Positions 46,282 to 54,820 of a DNA stretch of 64,000 nucleotides are shown one piece after another. Both the position numbers and the translations under genes were made by a program. The DNA is from RGIG8748 sp045539515 (GTDB taxonomy: Bacteria > Bacillota > Clostridia > UMGS1810). Location of the stretch: assembly GCA_045539515.1 (NCBI GenBank), contig JAZQFN010000022.1, forward strand, positions 1 to 64,000, given 5' to 3'. Each line of letters opens with the position of its first letter. Within the stretch, counting starts at the first letter, position 1. Below the pieces are notes generated by a model. The model was not told the DNA's origin and ran no database searches. It was given only the letters and a program-made list of their open reading frames with translations.

Positions 46282-49014
46282 TTATTTACCGCAACATTTT
46301 TTATACTTCAGACCACTTCCGCAAGGACAAGGATCATTTCTTCCGACTTTTTCGGATTTGTGCTGTGTTACTTTTGTTGATACCGAACCGGCATCTTTAT
46401 TCGTAGTCATCTCAATAGGTTCGCTTTTTGATTCAAGTTTTGATTCAAGTTTAATATGAAAAAGAAGTTTAATAACATCTTCACCTATTGCACCAAGCAT
46501 TTCCTCATACATAAGGTAGCCTTCGTTTTTATACGCAATTACCGGGTCGGTCTGAGCATATGCACGTAAGCCTATACCCTGCCTGAGTTGATCCATATTA
46601 TCTATATGATCCATCCACTTGCGGTCAACAACTTTCAGAAGGATAATACGTTGAACCTCTTTTAACATATCCTCTCCCAGTTCATCTTTTTTCTTATTAT
46701 AGCAGTCGTGAGCAATGTCAAGCAAACGTTCTTTTAAATCATTTTTGGTGAGAGTGTGCATATCATCTTTATCAAATGAAAGTAAACCCTCGGGAACATA
46801 AACCTGTTCAACATAATCAATAAGACCTTCAAGATTCCAATAATCAGGAATATCTTCCGAACCGGTATAGGAATTAACGGTATTTTCAACAAATTCCGTC
46901 ATCATATTCATTATGGCATCTGTAACATCTTCACCGTCAAGAACCTTCTTACGCTGTTTGTATATAGTGTCGCGCTGTACGTTCATTACATCGTCATACT
47001 GAAGAACATGACTTCTGATCTGGAAATTCTTACCCTCTACCCTTTTTTGGGCATTTTCTATTGCGTTTGAAAGCATTTTCTGTTCAATAGCTTCATCTTC
47101 CGGAAGACCAAGAGCAGCAACAAGACCCGTTAATCTATCCGAGCCAAACAAACGCATTAAATCATCTTGAAGAGAAATATAAAATCTTGATTCGCCAACA
47201 TCGCCCTGACGACCGCTTCGTCCTCTGAGCTGATTATCGATACGTCTTGATTCATGCCTTTCCGTACCCATTATGAATAATCCGCCGGCTTTTATAACTT
47301 CCTGTCTTTCTTCTTCAATACTCTCTTTGAATTTTTTGTACAATTCATTAAACTTTTCACGCGCTTCAAGAATTTCTTGGTTATCAGTATCCGAGAAAGA
47401 ATTACTTTCGTTTATAAGTTCCTCATTATATCCAAGACGTTTCATTTCACGCTTTGCCATAAATTCAGCATTACCGCCAAGCATAATATCTGTACCACGT
47501 CCCGCCATATTTGTAGCTATGGTAACGGCACCCTTTCTACCTGCCTGAGCAACAATTTCAGCTTCTTTATCGTGATGTTTGGCATTAAGCACTTCGTGGG
47601 GAATACCCTCTTTTTTCAGAAGTTTACTGAGAATTTCGGACTTTTCGATTGTTACAGTACCCACAAGAACTGGCTGACCCTTTTTATGACATTCAATAAT
47701 CTGTCTGATTACAGACTTATACTTACCAACTTCTGTTCTGTAAACACTATCGGAATGATCCTTACGAATCATAGGTTCATTTGTGGGCACAACAACAACA
47801 TCAAGACTATAAATCTGTTGAAATTCAACTTCTTCTGTTTCGGCGGTACCGGTCATACCGGAGAGTTTGCTGTATAGTCTGAAGAAATTCTGAAACGTAA
47901 TGGTCGCAAGGGTTTTACTTTCGTGAGCAATCTTTACTCCTTCCTTTGCTTCAATAGCTTGATGAAGACCGTCATTATATCTTCTGCCGTGCATAAGTCT
48001 TCCGGTAAATTCATCAACAATAATAACCTGACCGTCCTTAACTACATATTCGGAATCCCTGTGCATTACACCATGGGCTTTAATAGCCTGATTAATATGA
48101 TGAGAAATGGTAATGTTATCAGGGTCAGATAAATTTTCAAGATTAAATGCCTGTTCAGCCTTTCTTACACCTTTTTCGGTAAGCGTTGCTGTACGGGCTT
48201 TTTCGTCAATAATGTAATCCGCATCAGTATCTTCATCAATTACCTTATCGTCCGACTCAACAACCTTCTTTGGTTTAAGTCCCTTGGCAAAACGATTTGC
48301 AATAGCGTATAATTCTGTGCTTTTGTCGCCTCTTCCGGAAATAATAAGAGGTGTTCTTGCTTCATCAATAAGTATGGAGTCAACTTCGTCAACTACAGCA
48401 AAATTATGTCCCTTACATTGAACGACATCATCCTTGGATGTAACCATATTATCACGAAGATAATCAAAACCGAACTCATTATTTGTACCAAACGTAACAT
48501 CGCAACCATATGCTTCTTTTCTTTCGGAAGGGGTTTTATCGTGAACTATAAGTCCAACACTAAGTCCTAAAAATCTATATATTTTACCCATTTGCTCGCT
48601 ATCGCGCTTGGCGAGATAATCATTAACGGTTACAACATGCACGCCCTTGCCTTCAAGGGCATTAAGGTAACATGGCAATGTAGCAACTAAAGTTTTACCT
48701 TCACCGGTTTTCATTTCTGCAATTCGTCCTTGATGAAGAACTATACCACCAATAAGCTGTACATCGAAATGACGCATACCGAGTACACGTTTTCCTGCTT
48801 CTCTTACTACTGCAAAAGCCTCCGGAAGAATATCATCCAAGGTTTCACCATTGTTTAGTCTGGAACGAAATTCATCTGTTTTATTACGAAGCTCATCATC
48901 GGTAAGCTTTTCTATAGTGCTTTCAAAACCGTTAATTTCTTCAACAAGAGGCATAATCTTTTTTAATGCTCTGTCACTGTATGTTCCGAAAATTTTTTCG
49001 ATAATTTTTTTCAT
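46282..49014 (-). CDS. secA: Preprotein translocase ATPase SecA
   Basis: A 910-residue motor that drives proteins through SecYEG. NBD1 has Walker A MKTGEGKT and the DEVDSILIDEA box. The preprotein cross-linking domain, NBD2 with ATNMAGRGTDI, and the helical scaffold (QLRGRSGRQGD) follow. The C-terminus ends in a zinc-binding motif (CPCGSGLKYKKCC) that contacts SecB or membranes. In-frame ATG codons upstream of 49014 lack an SD; GAGG lies 8 bases before 49014. Operon secA-prfB-stalk protein. Confidence 0.98.
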   Translation of the reverse strand: MKKIIEKIFGTYSDRALKKIMPLVEEINGFESTIEKLTDDELRNKTDEFRSRLNNGETLDDILPEAFAVVREAGKRVLGMRHFDVQLIGGIVLHQGRIAEMKTGEGKTLVATLPCYLNALEGKGVHVVTVNDYLAKRDSEQMGKIYRFLGLSVGLIVHDKTPSERKEAYGCDVTFGTNNEFGFDYLRDNMVTSKDDVVQCKGHNFAVVDEVDSILIDEARTPLIISGRGDKSTELYAIANRFAKGLKPKKVVESDDKVIDEDTDADYIIDEKARTATLTEKGVRKAEQAFNLENLSDPDNITISHHINQAIKAHGVMHRDSEYVVKDGQVIIVDEFTGRLMHGRRYNDGLHQAIEAKEGVKIAHESKTLATITFQNFFRLYSKLSGMTGTAETEEVEFQQIYSLDVVVVPTNEPMIRKDHSDSVYRTEVGKYKSVIRQIIECHKKGQPVLVGTVTIEKSEILSKLLKKEGIPHEVLNAKHHDKEAEIVAQAGRKGAVTIATNMAGRGTDIMLGGNAEFMAKREMKRLGYNEELINESNSFSDTDNQEILEAREKFNELYKKFKESIEEERQEVIKAGGLFIMGTERHESRRIDNQLRGRSGRQGDVGESRFYISLQDDLMRLFGSDRLTGLVAALGLPEDEAIEQKMLSNAIENAQKRVEGKNFQIRSHVLQYDDVMNVQRDTIYKQRKKVLDGEDVTDAIMNMMTEFVENTVNSYTGSEDIPDYWNLEGLIDYVEQVYVPEGLLSFDKDDMHTLTKNDLKERLLDIAHDCYNKKKDELGEDMLKEVQRIILLKVVDRKWMDHIDNMDQLRQGIGLRAYAQTDPVIAYKNEGYLMYEEMLGAIGEDVIKLLFHIKLESKLESKSEPIEMTTNKDAGSVSTKVTQHKSEKVGRNDPCPCGSGLKYKKCCGK

Positions 49015-49052
49015 CTTAATTACCTCTCTACATTTATACATATACATTTTCT

Positions 49053-49081
49053 ATTATAACAACTAATTGTAATTATAACAA
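49053..49081 (-). promoter_or_regulatory. Promoter of the secA operon
   Basis: Minus strand: -35 TTGTTA (49076-49081, 4 of 6), a 17-base spacer, TG one base before the -10 and a perfect TATAAT (49053-49058). Confidence 0.6.
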
Positions 49082-49110
49082 GTCTTATTTACAAAAATTT
49101 AATAAAAATA

Positions 49111-49138
49111 TTGATTTTTACAGCAAAAATGATATAAT
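49111..49138 (+). promoter_or_regulatory. Promoter of mtnN
   Basis: -35 TTGATT (49111-49116, 4 of 6), a 16-base spacer, TG one base before the -10 and a perfect TATAAT (49133-49138). SD GGAGG precedes the ATG at 49171. Confidence 0.6.
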
Positions 49139-49170
49139 TATATTGTCAAGTTTAAATGGAGGAATTTTAA

Positions 49171-49860
49171 ATGATAGGTATAATCGGAGCAATGGATATA
49201 GAAATTAACGGTTTAGCGGAAAAAATGGAAAATCCTGTAATAGAAAAACACGGTATTTTTCAATTTGTTGTTGGTAAATACAACAAAAAGGATGTTGTTG
49301 CCGTTGTATGTGGCATAGGAAAAGTAAGTGCAGCAATCTGCACACAGATAATGATTGATAAATACTACCCTGATGTAATTATAAATTCCGGCGTTGCAGG
49401 AGGACTTAGCAATAACCTCTCAATAGCTGACATAGCAATAGCCAAAGATGTTGTTCAACACGATGTAGACACAACTATCTTTGGGGATCCTGCAGGATAT
49501 ATTACAAATCTCGACCTGGTAAACATTCCGGTTAAAGAAGATATATATTCTAAATTGAAAGAAATATCCGGATCGCTGGACGATACATATGTAGAATGCG
49601 GTACTATAGCTACGGGAGATCAGTTCATTTCCACACCATATCAAAAAAATAAAATCAAAGACACATTCGATGCAATTGCAACCGAGATGGAGGGTGGTTC
49701 AGTAGGTCACGTGTGCTATTCCAACAATGTTGATTTCGGTATAATTCGAGCAATCAGCGACAACGCCAGTGGTGATGCATTAATGGATTATGAATCCTTT
49801 AAGGTTATAGCAGCAAATAAAAGTATTGAAATCATTTGCAGATTTATTGATGAATATTAA
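49171..49860 (+). CDS. mtnN: 5'-methylthioadenosine/S-adenosylhomocysteine nucleosidase
   Basis: A 229-residue nucleoside hydrolase releasing adenine from methylthioadenosine and S-adenosylhomocysteine, for methyl-cycle and polyamine by-product recycling. IIGAMDIEI at the N-terminus, ATEMEGGSVGHV (substrate-binding Glu) and the catalytic Asp in RAISDNASGD are present. Monocistronic; its stop codon overlaps that of the convergent AraC gene by 3 bases (49857-49860). Confidence 0.96.
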   Translation: MIGIIGAMDIEINGLAEKMENPVIEKHGIFQFVVGKYNKKDVVAVVCGIGKVSAAICTQIMIDKYYPDVIINSGVAGGLSNNLSIADIAIAKDVVQHDVDTTIFGDPAGYITNLDLVNIPVKEDIYSKLKEISGSLDDTYVECGTIATGDQFISTPYQKNKIKDTFDAIATEMEGGSVGHVCYSNNVDFGIIRAISDNASGDALMDYESFKVIAANKSIEIICRFIDEY

Positions 49861-50708
49861 CCCAAACTATACTCACTCGGTGAATATCCGGTTTCACGTT
49901 TGAAGGCAGTACTGAAATAATTTTGCGATGAAAAAGCAAGCAGCTCTGCTATGTTCGTCACCGATTCACCGTCAACGAGCATTTGTTTTGCAATGGATAT
50001 TTTATTTTGAAGTATATACTCGTGAATACCTAAGCCGTTGTACTTTGCAAATATCTTTTTAAGGTATGCGGAACTTACGTTACATTTTTTGGCAAGAGCA
50101 TCCACAGTCAGCTTCTCATATGCATAATCGCTAATTATCCTCAGTGCATCAGTATATATATCTGTTTCGCTGTTTTTAACAATTTGTACATGGGACGCTC
50201 CCTCATCGGAAAGATTAATAAGTAAATTTTCCAATTTATTACGGAATAACTTTATCCCGTTTGGTGTTTCATTCATTTTGTCAAGATATACTGTCGGAAT
50301 AAAATCTTCTTCAACGGGAATATGAATTGTTTTGAGGTAGTTGATTATCTTGGCGAATTCATGCTTTATTTCGTGATTTAAAGTAAATGTTTTATCGCAA
50401 AAGTAATCCATAAAATTACCCTCAGCAGAAAATGATATTATCAAAACTACAGTGGTCTTTTCGCAATCGGTCCTCAGACTGTGAAATTCCATAGGCTTAT
50501 GAAAAACAATCTGGTTTTCGCACAATTTTATAACTTTGTCATCCACAGACATACAAGCGCTACCCTTTACTACATAGCACAACTCCCAAAAATCGTGCGT
50601 TTCTCCCTGAAAGAAATATTCATGCTTGCATTCACGTATAAACGCAGAATACAGTGCGTTTATACGAAATTCTTCATTGATAAAATATGGATTCCATATA
50701 TCAGCCAT
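49857..50708 (-). CDS. AraC family transcriptional regulator
   Basis: A 283-residue regulator. The N-terminal cupin-like sensing domain (about 10-100) includes HDFWELCYVVKGSACMSVDDK, and the C-terminal double helix-turn-helix (about 185-283) has KLTVDALAKKCNVSSAYLKKIFAKY and the ending YFSTAFKRETGYSPSEY. It is divergent from the amino-sugar operon beginning at 50845 and is the obvious candidate regulator; the effector would be a sugar or sugar phosphate (inferred). SD AAGGAG is 9 bases before the ATG. Confidence 0.92.
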   Translation of the reverse strand: MADIWNPYFINEEFRINALYSAFIRECKHEYFFQGETHDFWELCYVVKGSACMSVDDKVIKLCENQIVFHKPMEFHSLRTDCEKTTVVLIISFSAEGNFMDYFCDKTFTLNHEIKHEFAKIINYLKTIHIPVEEDFIPTVYLDKMNETPNGIKLFRNKLENLLINLSDEGASHVQIVKNSETDIYTDALRIISDYAYEKLTVDALAKKCNVSSAYLKKIFAKYNGLGIHEYILQNKISIAKQMLVDGESVTNIAELLAFSSQNYFSTAFKRETGYSPSEYSLG

Positions 50709-50759
50709 TCGTCAACACTCCTTGTATCCAAAAACATACATTTAATAGCTAAAAAAGTA

Positions 50760-50788
50760 TTTAAATATAAAAAATATAGTGTTAAAAT
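50760..50788 (+). promoter_or_regulatory. Promoter of the amino-sugar operon
   Basis: -35 TTTAAA (50760-50765, 4 of 6), a 17-base spacer, TG one base before the -10 (extended type) and TAAAAT (50783-50788, 5 of 6). The start would be near 50795, giving a leader of about 50 bases that carries two palindromes. Confidence 0.55.
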
Positions 50789-50797
50789 TCAAGTAAA

Positions 50798-50823
50798 GTA
50801 TATCATATACAAATAAATTTGTA
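50798..50823 (+). promoter_or_regulatory. Two overlapping palindromes in the amino-sugar operon leader
   Basis: GTATAT-C-ATATAC (50798-50810) and TACAAAT-AA-ATTTGTA (50808-50823) are both perfect and share three bases. They lie at about +4 to +29, a position suited to a repressor roadblock. GTATAT/ATATAC half-sites recall GntR-type operators, but no GntR gene is nearby. Function is inferred. Confidence 0.4.
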
Positions 50824-50844
50824 AATACTAAACGGAGGTAAATT

Positions 50845-51681
50845 ATGAACACAGGACTTTTAATTATGGCAGCGGGAATGGGCTCAAGATTTGGCGGTTT
50901 AAAGCAGGCCGCATCTGTTGGACCAAACGGAGAAATGATTATCGATTACTCTGTAAGCGATGCTTTATCTGCCGGTTTCAACAAGATTGTAATTGTTATA
51001 CGAAAAGATATTGAAAAGGATTTCAGAGAAGCATGCGGTAAGAGAATTGAAAAGATGGCGGACGTCACTTATGTTTTTCAGGATATGAACAACTTACCCG
51101 ACGGCTACACATTACCTGAAGGAAGATTAAAACCCTGGGGAACAGGTCATGCAATTCTTTCTGCAAAAGACGTAATTGACTATCCATTTGCGGTTATCAA
51201 TGCCGATGATTTTTATGGTCATAGTGTTTATAAAGACATTCACGACTATCTCATTACAGATAACGGCATGTGCATGGCAGGCTACAAGCTCGGAAATACA
51301 CTTTCAGAAAACGGCTCAGTAAGCCGCGGTGTCTGCGAAACCGAAAACGGATATTTAAAGTCAGTTACTGAAGTTACCGACATTCCTTTTGACACTCCCC
51401 TTCCTAAAGACACAATTGTTTCTATGAATCTTTGGGGATTCAAAGCAGAAGTTATGAACATCATCGACGAACAATTCAAAATATTCCTCAAAGACAATAT
51501 AAACGAACCTAAAAAGGAATTCTTTATTCCTTCTGTTGTAGATACAATGATAAACACAATGGATTACAAATTTAAGGTTGTAGATACCGATGAAAAATGG
51601 TATGGAATAACCTATAAAGAAGATCTCCCTATTATACAGGATGCAATTAAGAAACTTACTGAAAATGGATTATACAGATAA
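50845..51681 (+). CDS. Sugar-phosphate nucleotidyltransferase-like protein
   Basis: A 278-residue NTP_transferase-fold protein. The N-terminal nucleotide-binding signature MAAGMGSRFGGLKQ (residues 8-21) and VINADDFYG (metal-binding Asp) are clear. The family joins a nucleotide to a sugar-1-phosphate. Here the next gene encodes a kinase that makes sugar-1-phosphates, so an NDP-HexNAc product is plausible. No left-handed beta-helix acetyltransferase domain is present, unlike GlmU. SD GGAGG precedes the ATG. First gene of the five-gene operon. Confidence 0.85.
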   Translation: MNTGLLIMAAGMGSRFGGLKQAASVGPNGEMIIDYSVSDALSAGFNKIVIVIRKDIEKDFREACGKRIEKMADVTYVFQDMNNLPDGYTLPEGRLKPWGTGHAILSAKDVIDYPFAVINADDFYGHSVYKDIHDYLITDNGMCMAGYKLGNTLSENGSVSRGVCETENGYLKSVTEVTDIPFDTPLPKDTIVSMNLWGFKAEVMNIIDEQFKIFLKDNINEPKKEFFIPSVVDTMINTMDYKFKVVDTDEKWYGITYKEDLPIIQDAIKKLTENGLYR

Positions 51682-51695
51682 GGAGAAATATTAAG

Positions 51696-52769
51696 ATGGC
51701 TAAGCATAGTTTATATTCAGTTTTAAAACACTTTGATTTTGAAAACGAAGCTAAAGCATACGGCAACGGTCACATCAATGAAACCTTTGTTGTTGAACCT
51801 CAGTACATTGTGCAGAAAATTAATACAAACGTTTTTAAAAATCCAAATGAATTAATGGACAACATTCTTGCGGTTACAAAATTTCTTAAAGAAAAAATTG
51901 TTGCCGATGGCGGAGACCCCATGAGAGAAACACTTACCGTAATTCCTACAAATGAAGGACACAGTTTCTTCCGTCACGAAGATGGTTCTTGCTACAGATG
52001 TTATGAATTTATCCGTGATTCTCTTGCAATAGAAACAGTTGAAGACCCCACAGATTTGTATGAAGCTGCAAAATCATTTGCGTTATTTCAAAAAAGGCTT
52101 GCAGACTTCCCTGCGGATAGTCTTGCAGAAACAATAGTAGATTTTCATAACACACCCAAGCGTTTTGAGGCTCTCGAGGAAGCAATTAAAAACGACGTAA
52201 AAGGCAGAGCAGCAAGCGTAAAAGAAGAAATTGAATTTGCTCTCGCGCAGAAAGAATGGATTAGTACAGTAATAGACGGTCTTAACGACGGTTCTATTCC
52301 TTTAAGAGTTACTCACAACGACACAAAAATCAACAACGTGCTTTTTGACAAGGACACAAGAAAGGGTCTTTGTGTAATTGACCTTGACACAGTTATGCCG
52401 GGCTCTATGCTCTATGACTTTGGTGATGCATTGAGAATTGGTGCAGCGTCCGGTGCAGAAGACGAGGTTGACCTTGATAAAATCTGGTTTAAGCTTGACA
52501 ATTTCGAAGCATTTACAAAAGGTTTCGCTGAAGAAATCGGAGATACACTTACAAAAAGAGAGATTGAACTTCTTCCTTTGAGTGCAAAGCTTCTCACTTA
52601 TGAATGTGGTATAAGATTCCTTACCGACTATCTTAACGGAGATACATACTTCAGAATTCATCGCGAAAACCATAACCTTGACAGATGCAGAACACAATTT
52701 AAGCTCGTTAAGGATATTGATGCAAAATTTGATGAAATGAAATCAGTTGTTGCAAAATATTTCAACTAA
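51696..52769 (+). CDS. NahK-like anomeric N-acetylhexosamine kinase (APH fold)
   Basis: A 357-residue aminoglycoside-phosphotransferase-fold kinase. The catalytic loop is THNDTKINNV (Brenner-type HxDxxxxN) and the metal-binding motif is VIDLDTVMPG. AYGNGHINETF at the N-terminus and the whole outline match Bifidobacterium NahK, which phosphorylates GlcNAc and GalNAc at C1. The assignment is by recall of the family; it could be another sugar kinase of this fold. Starts 14 bases after the nucleotidyltransferase gene. Confidence 0.82.
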   Translation: MAKHSLYSVLKHFDFENEAKAYGNGHINETFVVEPQYIVQKINTNVFKNPNELMDNILAVTKFLKEKIVADGGDPMRETLTVIPTNEGHSFFRHEDGSCYRCYEFIRDSLAIETVEDPTDLYEAAKSFALFQKRLADFPADSLAETIVDFHNTPKRFEALEEAIKNDVKGRAASVKEEIEFALAQKEWISTVIDGLNDGSIPLRVTHNDTKINNVLFDKDTRKGLCVIDLDTVMPGSMLYDFGDALRIGAASGAEDEVDLDKIWFKLDNFEAFTKGFAEEIGDTLTKREIELLPLSAKLLTYECGIRFLTDYLNGDTYFRIHRENHNLDRCRTQFKLVKDIDAKFDEMKSVVAKYFN

Positions 52770-52786
52770 TAAAAGGAGGCAAAGCA

Positions 52787-54061
52787 ATGAAACAGCTTAC
52801 AGGAATTGTTATAGGTGCAGGAAGCCGCGGAAAATGTTATTCCGATGAAATGGCAAAGCTCCCCGAAAAATTTAATATAGTAGGTGTAGCTGAACCTGTG
52901 GAAGCAAAAAGAAATTATATAAAGGAAAAGTTCTCCATACCCGAAGAAAATTGTTATGATGACTGGAAGCCAATTCTTGAACGTGATAAGTTTGCAGATT
53001 TTGCAATTATTTCCACCCTTGACAGAATGCATCTTGAACCGGCACTAAAAGCAATATCTTTGAAATATGACCTTTTACTTGAGAAGCCTGTCTGTCCGGA
53101 AGCTGAGGAATGTATACAGATTGAACGTGCAGCAAAAGAACACGGTGTTAAGGTTGTTGTATGTCACGTACTCAGATATACCTCCATATTCCGCAAGCTC
53201 AAAGAAATAATTGACAGTGGGAAATTAGGCAATATTATGTCTATAAACCACGAGGAATGTGTGGGTAACACTCACCAGAGCCACAGCTTTGTAAGAGGAA
53301 ACTGGGGAAACAGTGACGAAAGCTCTCTTATGCTTTTACAGAAATCCTGTCATGACCTTGATATTCTTCAGTGGTTACTTAATAAGAAATGCAAAAAAAT
53401 TCAATCTTTCGGAACCCTCTCCTATTTCACAGAAAAGAATGCTCCTGAAGGTGCAACCGAAAGATGCACAGACGGATGTCCTCACAAAGATACATGCCCA
53501 TACAGCACATATGAATTATATTTACGTTCGGACACCGACTTTGCAGAATGGTTCAGAAGCGTTGTTGCTCAGTGCCCTAACCCCACAGACGAGAAGGTTT
53601 ACGAAGGGCTCCAGAACAGCCAGTACGGAAAATGTGTTTATAAATGCAACAACAATGTTGTTGACCACCAGACAGTCAATATGCTTTTTGAAGATGATAT
53701 AACAGTTACCTTTACAATGAATGCATTTAACAAAGGCGGAAGATTTATACATATTTTTGGAACAAAGGGCGAGCTCAGAGCTGCAGTAGATGGTGAATCA
53801 CCCATTGAAATATATAATTTTGACACCAAAGAAACCGAAATAATTGAGCTCATAGGCAAAGATGGTATTACAGGCGGTCATGCAGGCGGAGATGAAGGTA
53901 TTGTAAATGCCCTTTACGACTACCTTACAGAATCCATTGAGGCTGAGGCAGTTTCCGAAATCGGAATTTCCTGTCAGAATCATATGCTTGTTTTTGCTGC
54001 GGAGAAATCCAGGGCTACCAACACAGTTGTTGATATTGAAGAATTTGTTAACAGTTTATAA
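52787..54061 (+). CDS. Gfo/Idh/MocA family oxidoreductase with cysteine cluster
   Basis: A 424-residue NAD(P)-dependent dehydrogenase. The Rossmann motif is GAGSRGKCYSDEM (about 8-20), and the EKP motif in LLEKPVCPEA is near residue 100. A Cys-rich insertion (CTDGCPHKDTC, about 225-235) and CVYKC (about 283-287) precede NVVDHQTVNM. The cysteines may bind zinc or an iron-sulfur cluster. The family oxidises sugars, amino sugars or inositols, and some members act on NDP-HexNAc or perform redox-neutral glycoside hydrolysis. Located in a HexNAc operon, so an N-acetylhexosamine derivative is the likely substrate (inference). Confidence 0.85.
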   Translation: MKQLTGIVIGAGSRGKCYSDEMAKLPEKFNIVGVAEPVEAKRNYIKEKFSIPEENCYDDWKPILERDKFADFAIISTLDRMHLEPALKAISLKYDLLLEKPVCPEAEECIQIERAAKEHGVKVVVCHVLRYTSIFRKLKEIIDSGKLGNIMSINHEECVGNTHQSHSFVRGNWGNSDESSLMLLQKSCHDLDILQWLLNKKCKKIQSFGTLSYFTEKNAPEGATERCTDGCPHKDTCPYSTYELYLRSDTDFAEWFRSVVAQCPNPTDEKVYEGLQNSQYGKCVYKCNNNVVDHQTVNMLFEDDITVTFTMNAFNKGGRFIHIFGTKGELRAAVDGESPIEIYNFDTKETEIIELIGKDGITGGHAGGDEGIVNALYDYLTESIEAEAVSEIGISCQNHMLVFAAEKSRATNTVVDIEEFVNSL

Positions 54062-54077
54062 GAAAGGACGAAATATA

Positions 54078-54800
54078 ATGAAATTTATTGTTTGTGATAA
54101 TTATGACGAAATGTCAAAGGAAGCTGCAAAAATTGTAATCAATCAAATTAAAAGTAAAAACGATTCAATTTTAGGTCTTGCAACAGGCTCTACTCCTGTA
54201 GGTCTTTACAAAGAACTCATCACCTCCTACGAGAAAGGCGAAATCTCTTTTGAAAATGTAAAGAGTTTTAACCTTGATGAATATTATCCCATAAAGAAAA
54301 CAAATGACCAAAGCTATTATTATTTTATGAATGACAACCTATTTTCTCATGTGAACATAAAGCCCGAAAACACTGACATTCCAAATGGCGAAGCTGATGA
54401 CCCCGAGGCAGAATGCGCAAACTATGATGAGAGAGTTGCATCCAGTGCAGGTGTTGATGTTCAGATTCTCGGCATCGGACAAAATGGTCACATTGGTTTT
54501 AACGAACCTGACGATAAACTTGATTGCGGAACTCACCTTACAAAACTTACTCAAAATACCATCGAAGCAAATTCGAGATTTTTTAACTCTATTGAAGATG
54601 TGCCCACTGCGGCCCTCACAATGGGAATCGGCACAATTATGAAGGCAAAGAAAATTATTCTTCTTGCTTCAGGTGCAAATAAAAAAGATGCTATTGCCGC
54701 ACTCAAGGACAGTTTTCTTAACTGTAACATCCCTGCAACTATGCTTAAACTTCACGACGATGTTATCGTAATATGTGATAAAGAAGCATACGGTGAATAA
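54078..54800 (+). CDS. nagB: Glucosamine-6-phosphate deaminase
   Basis: A 240-residue enzyme converting glucosamine-6-phosphate to fructose-6-phosphate and ammonia. LATGSTPVGLY (phosphate binding), FNLDEYYP (catalytic Asp region) and GIGQNGHIGFNEP (catalytic His) are present. The start ATG 54078 has SD AAAGGA; a longer in-frame reading from 53907 overlaps the previous gene and adds residues foreign to NagB. The length suits the shorter Firmicutes type without the allosteric C-terminal extension. Confidence 0.96.
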   Translation: MKFIVCDNYDEMSKEAAKIVINQIKSKNDSILGLATGSTPVGLYKELITSYEKGEISFENVKSFNLDEYYPIKKTNDQSYYYFMNDNLFSHVNIKPENTDIPNGEADDPEAECANYDERVASSAGVDVQILGIGQNGHIGFNEPDDKLDCGTHLTKLTQNTIEANSRFFNSIEDVPTAALTMGIGTIMKAKKIILLASGANKKDAIAALKDSFLNCNIPATMLKLHDDVIVICDKEAYGE

Positions 54801-54820
54801 TATCACATGGAGGAACAACC

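Noticed and set aside
53907..54077. N-terminal extension of NagB from an upstream ATG in the same frame
   Set aside because: It overlaps the oxidoreductase gene on the same strand, adds residues unlike any NagB, and a proper SD and ATG exist at 54078.
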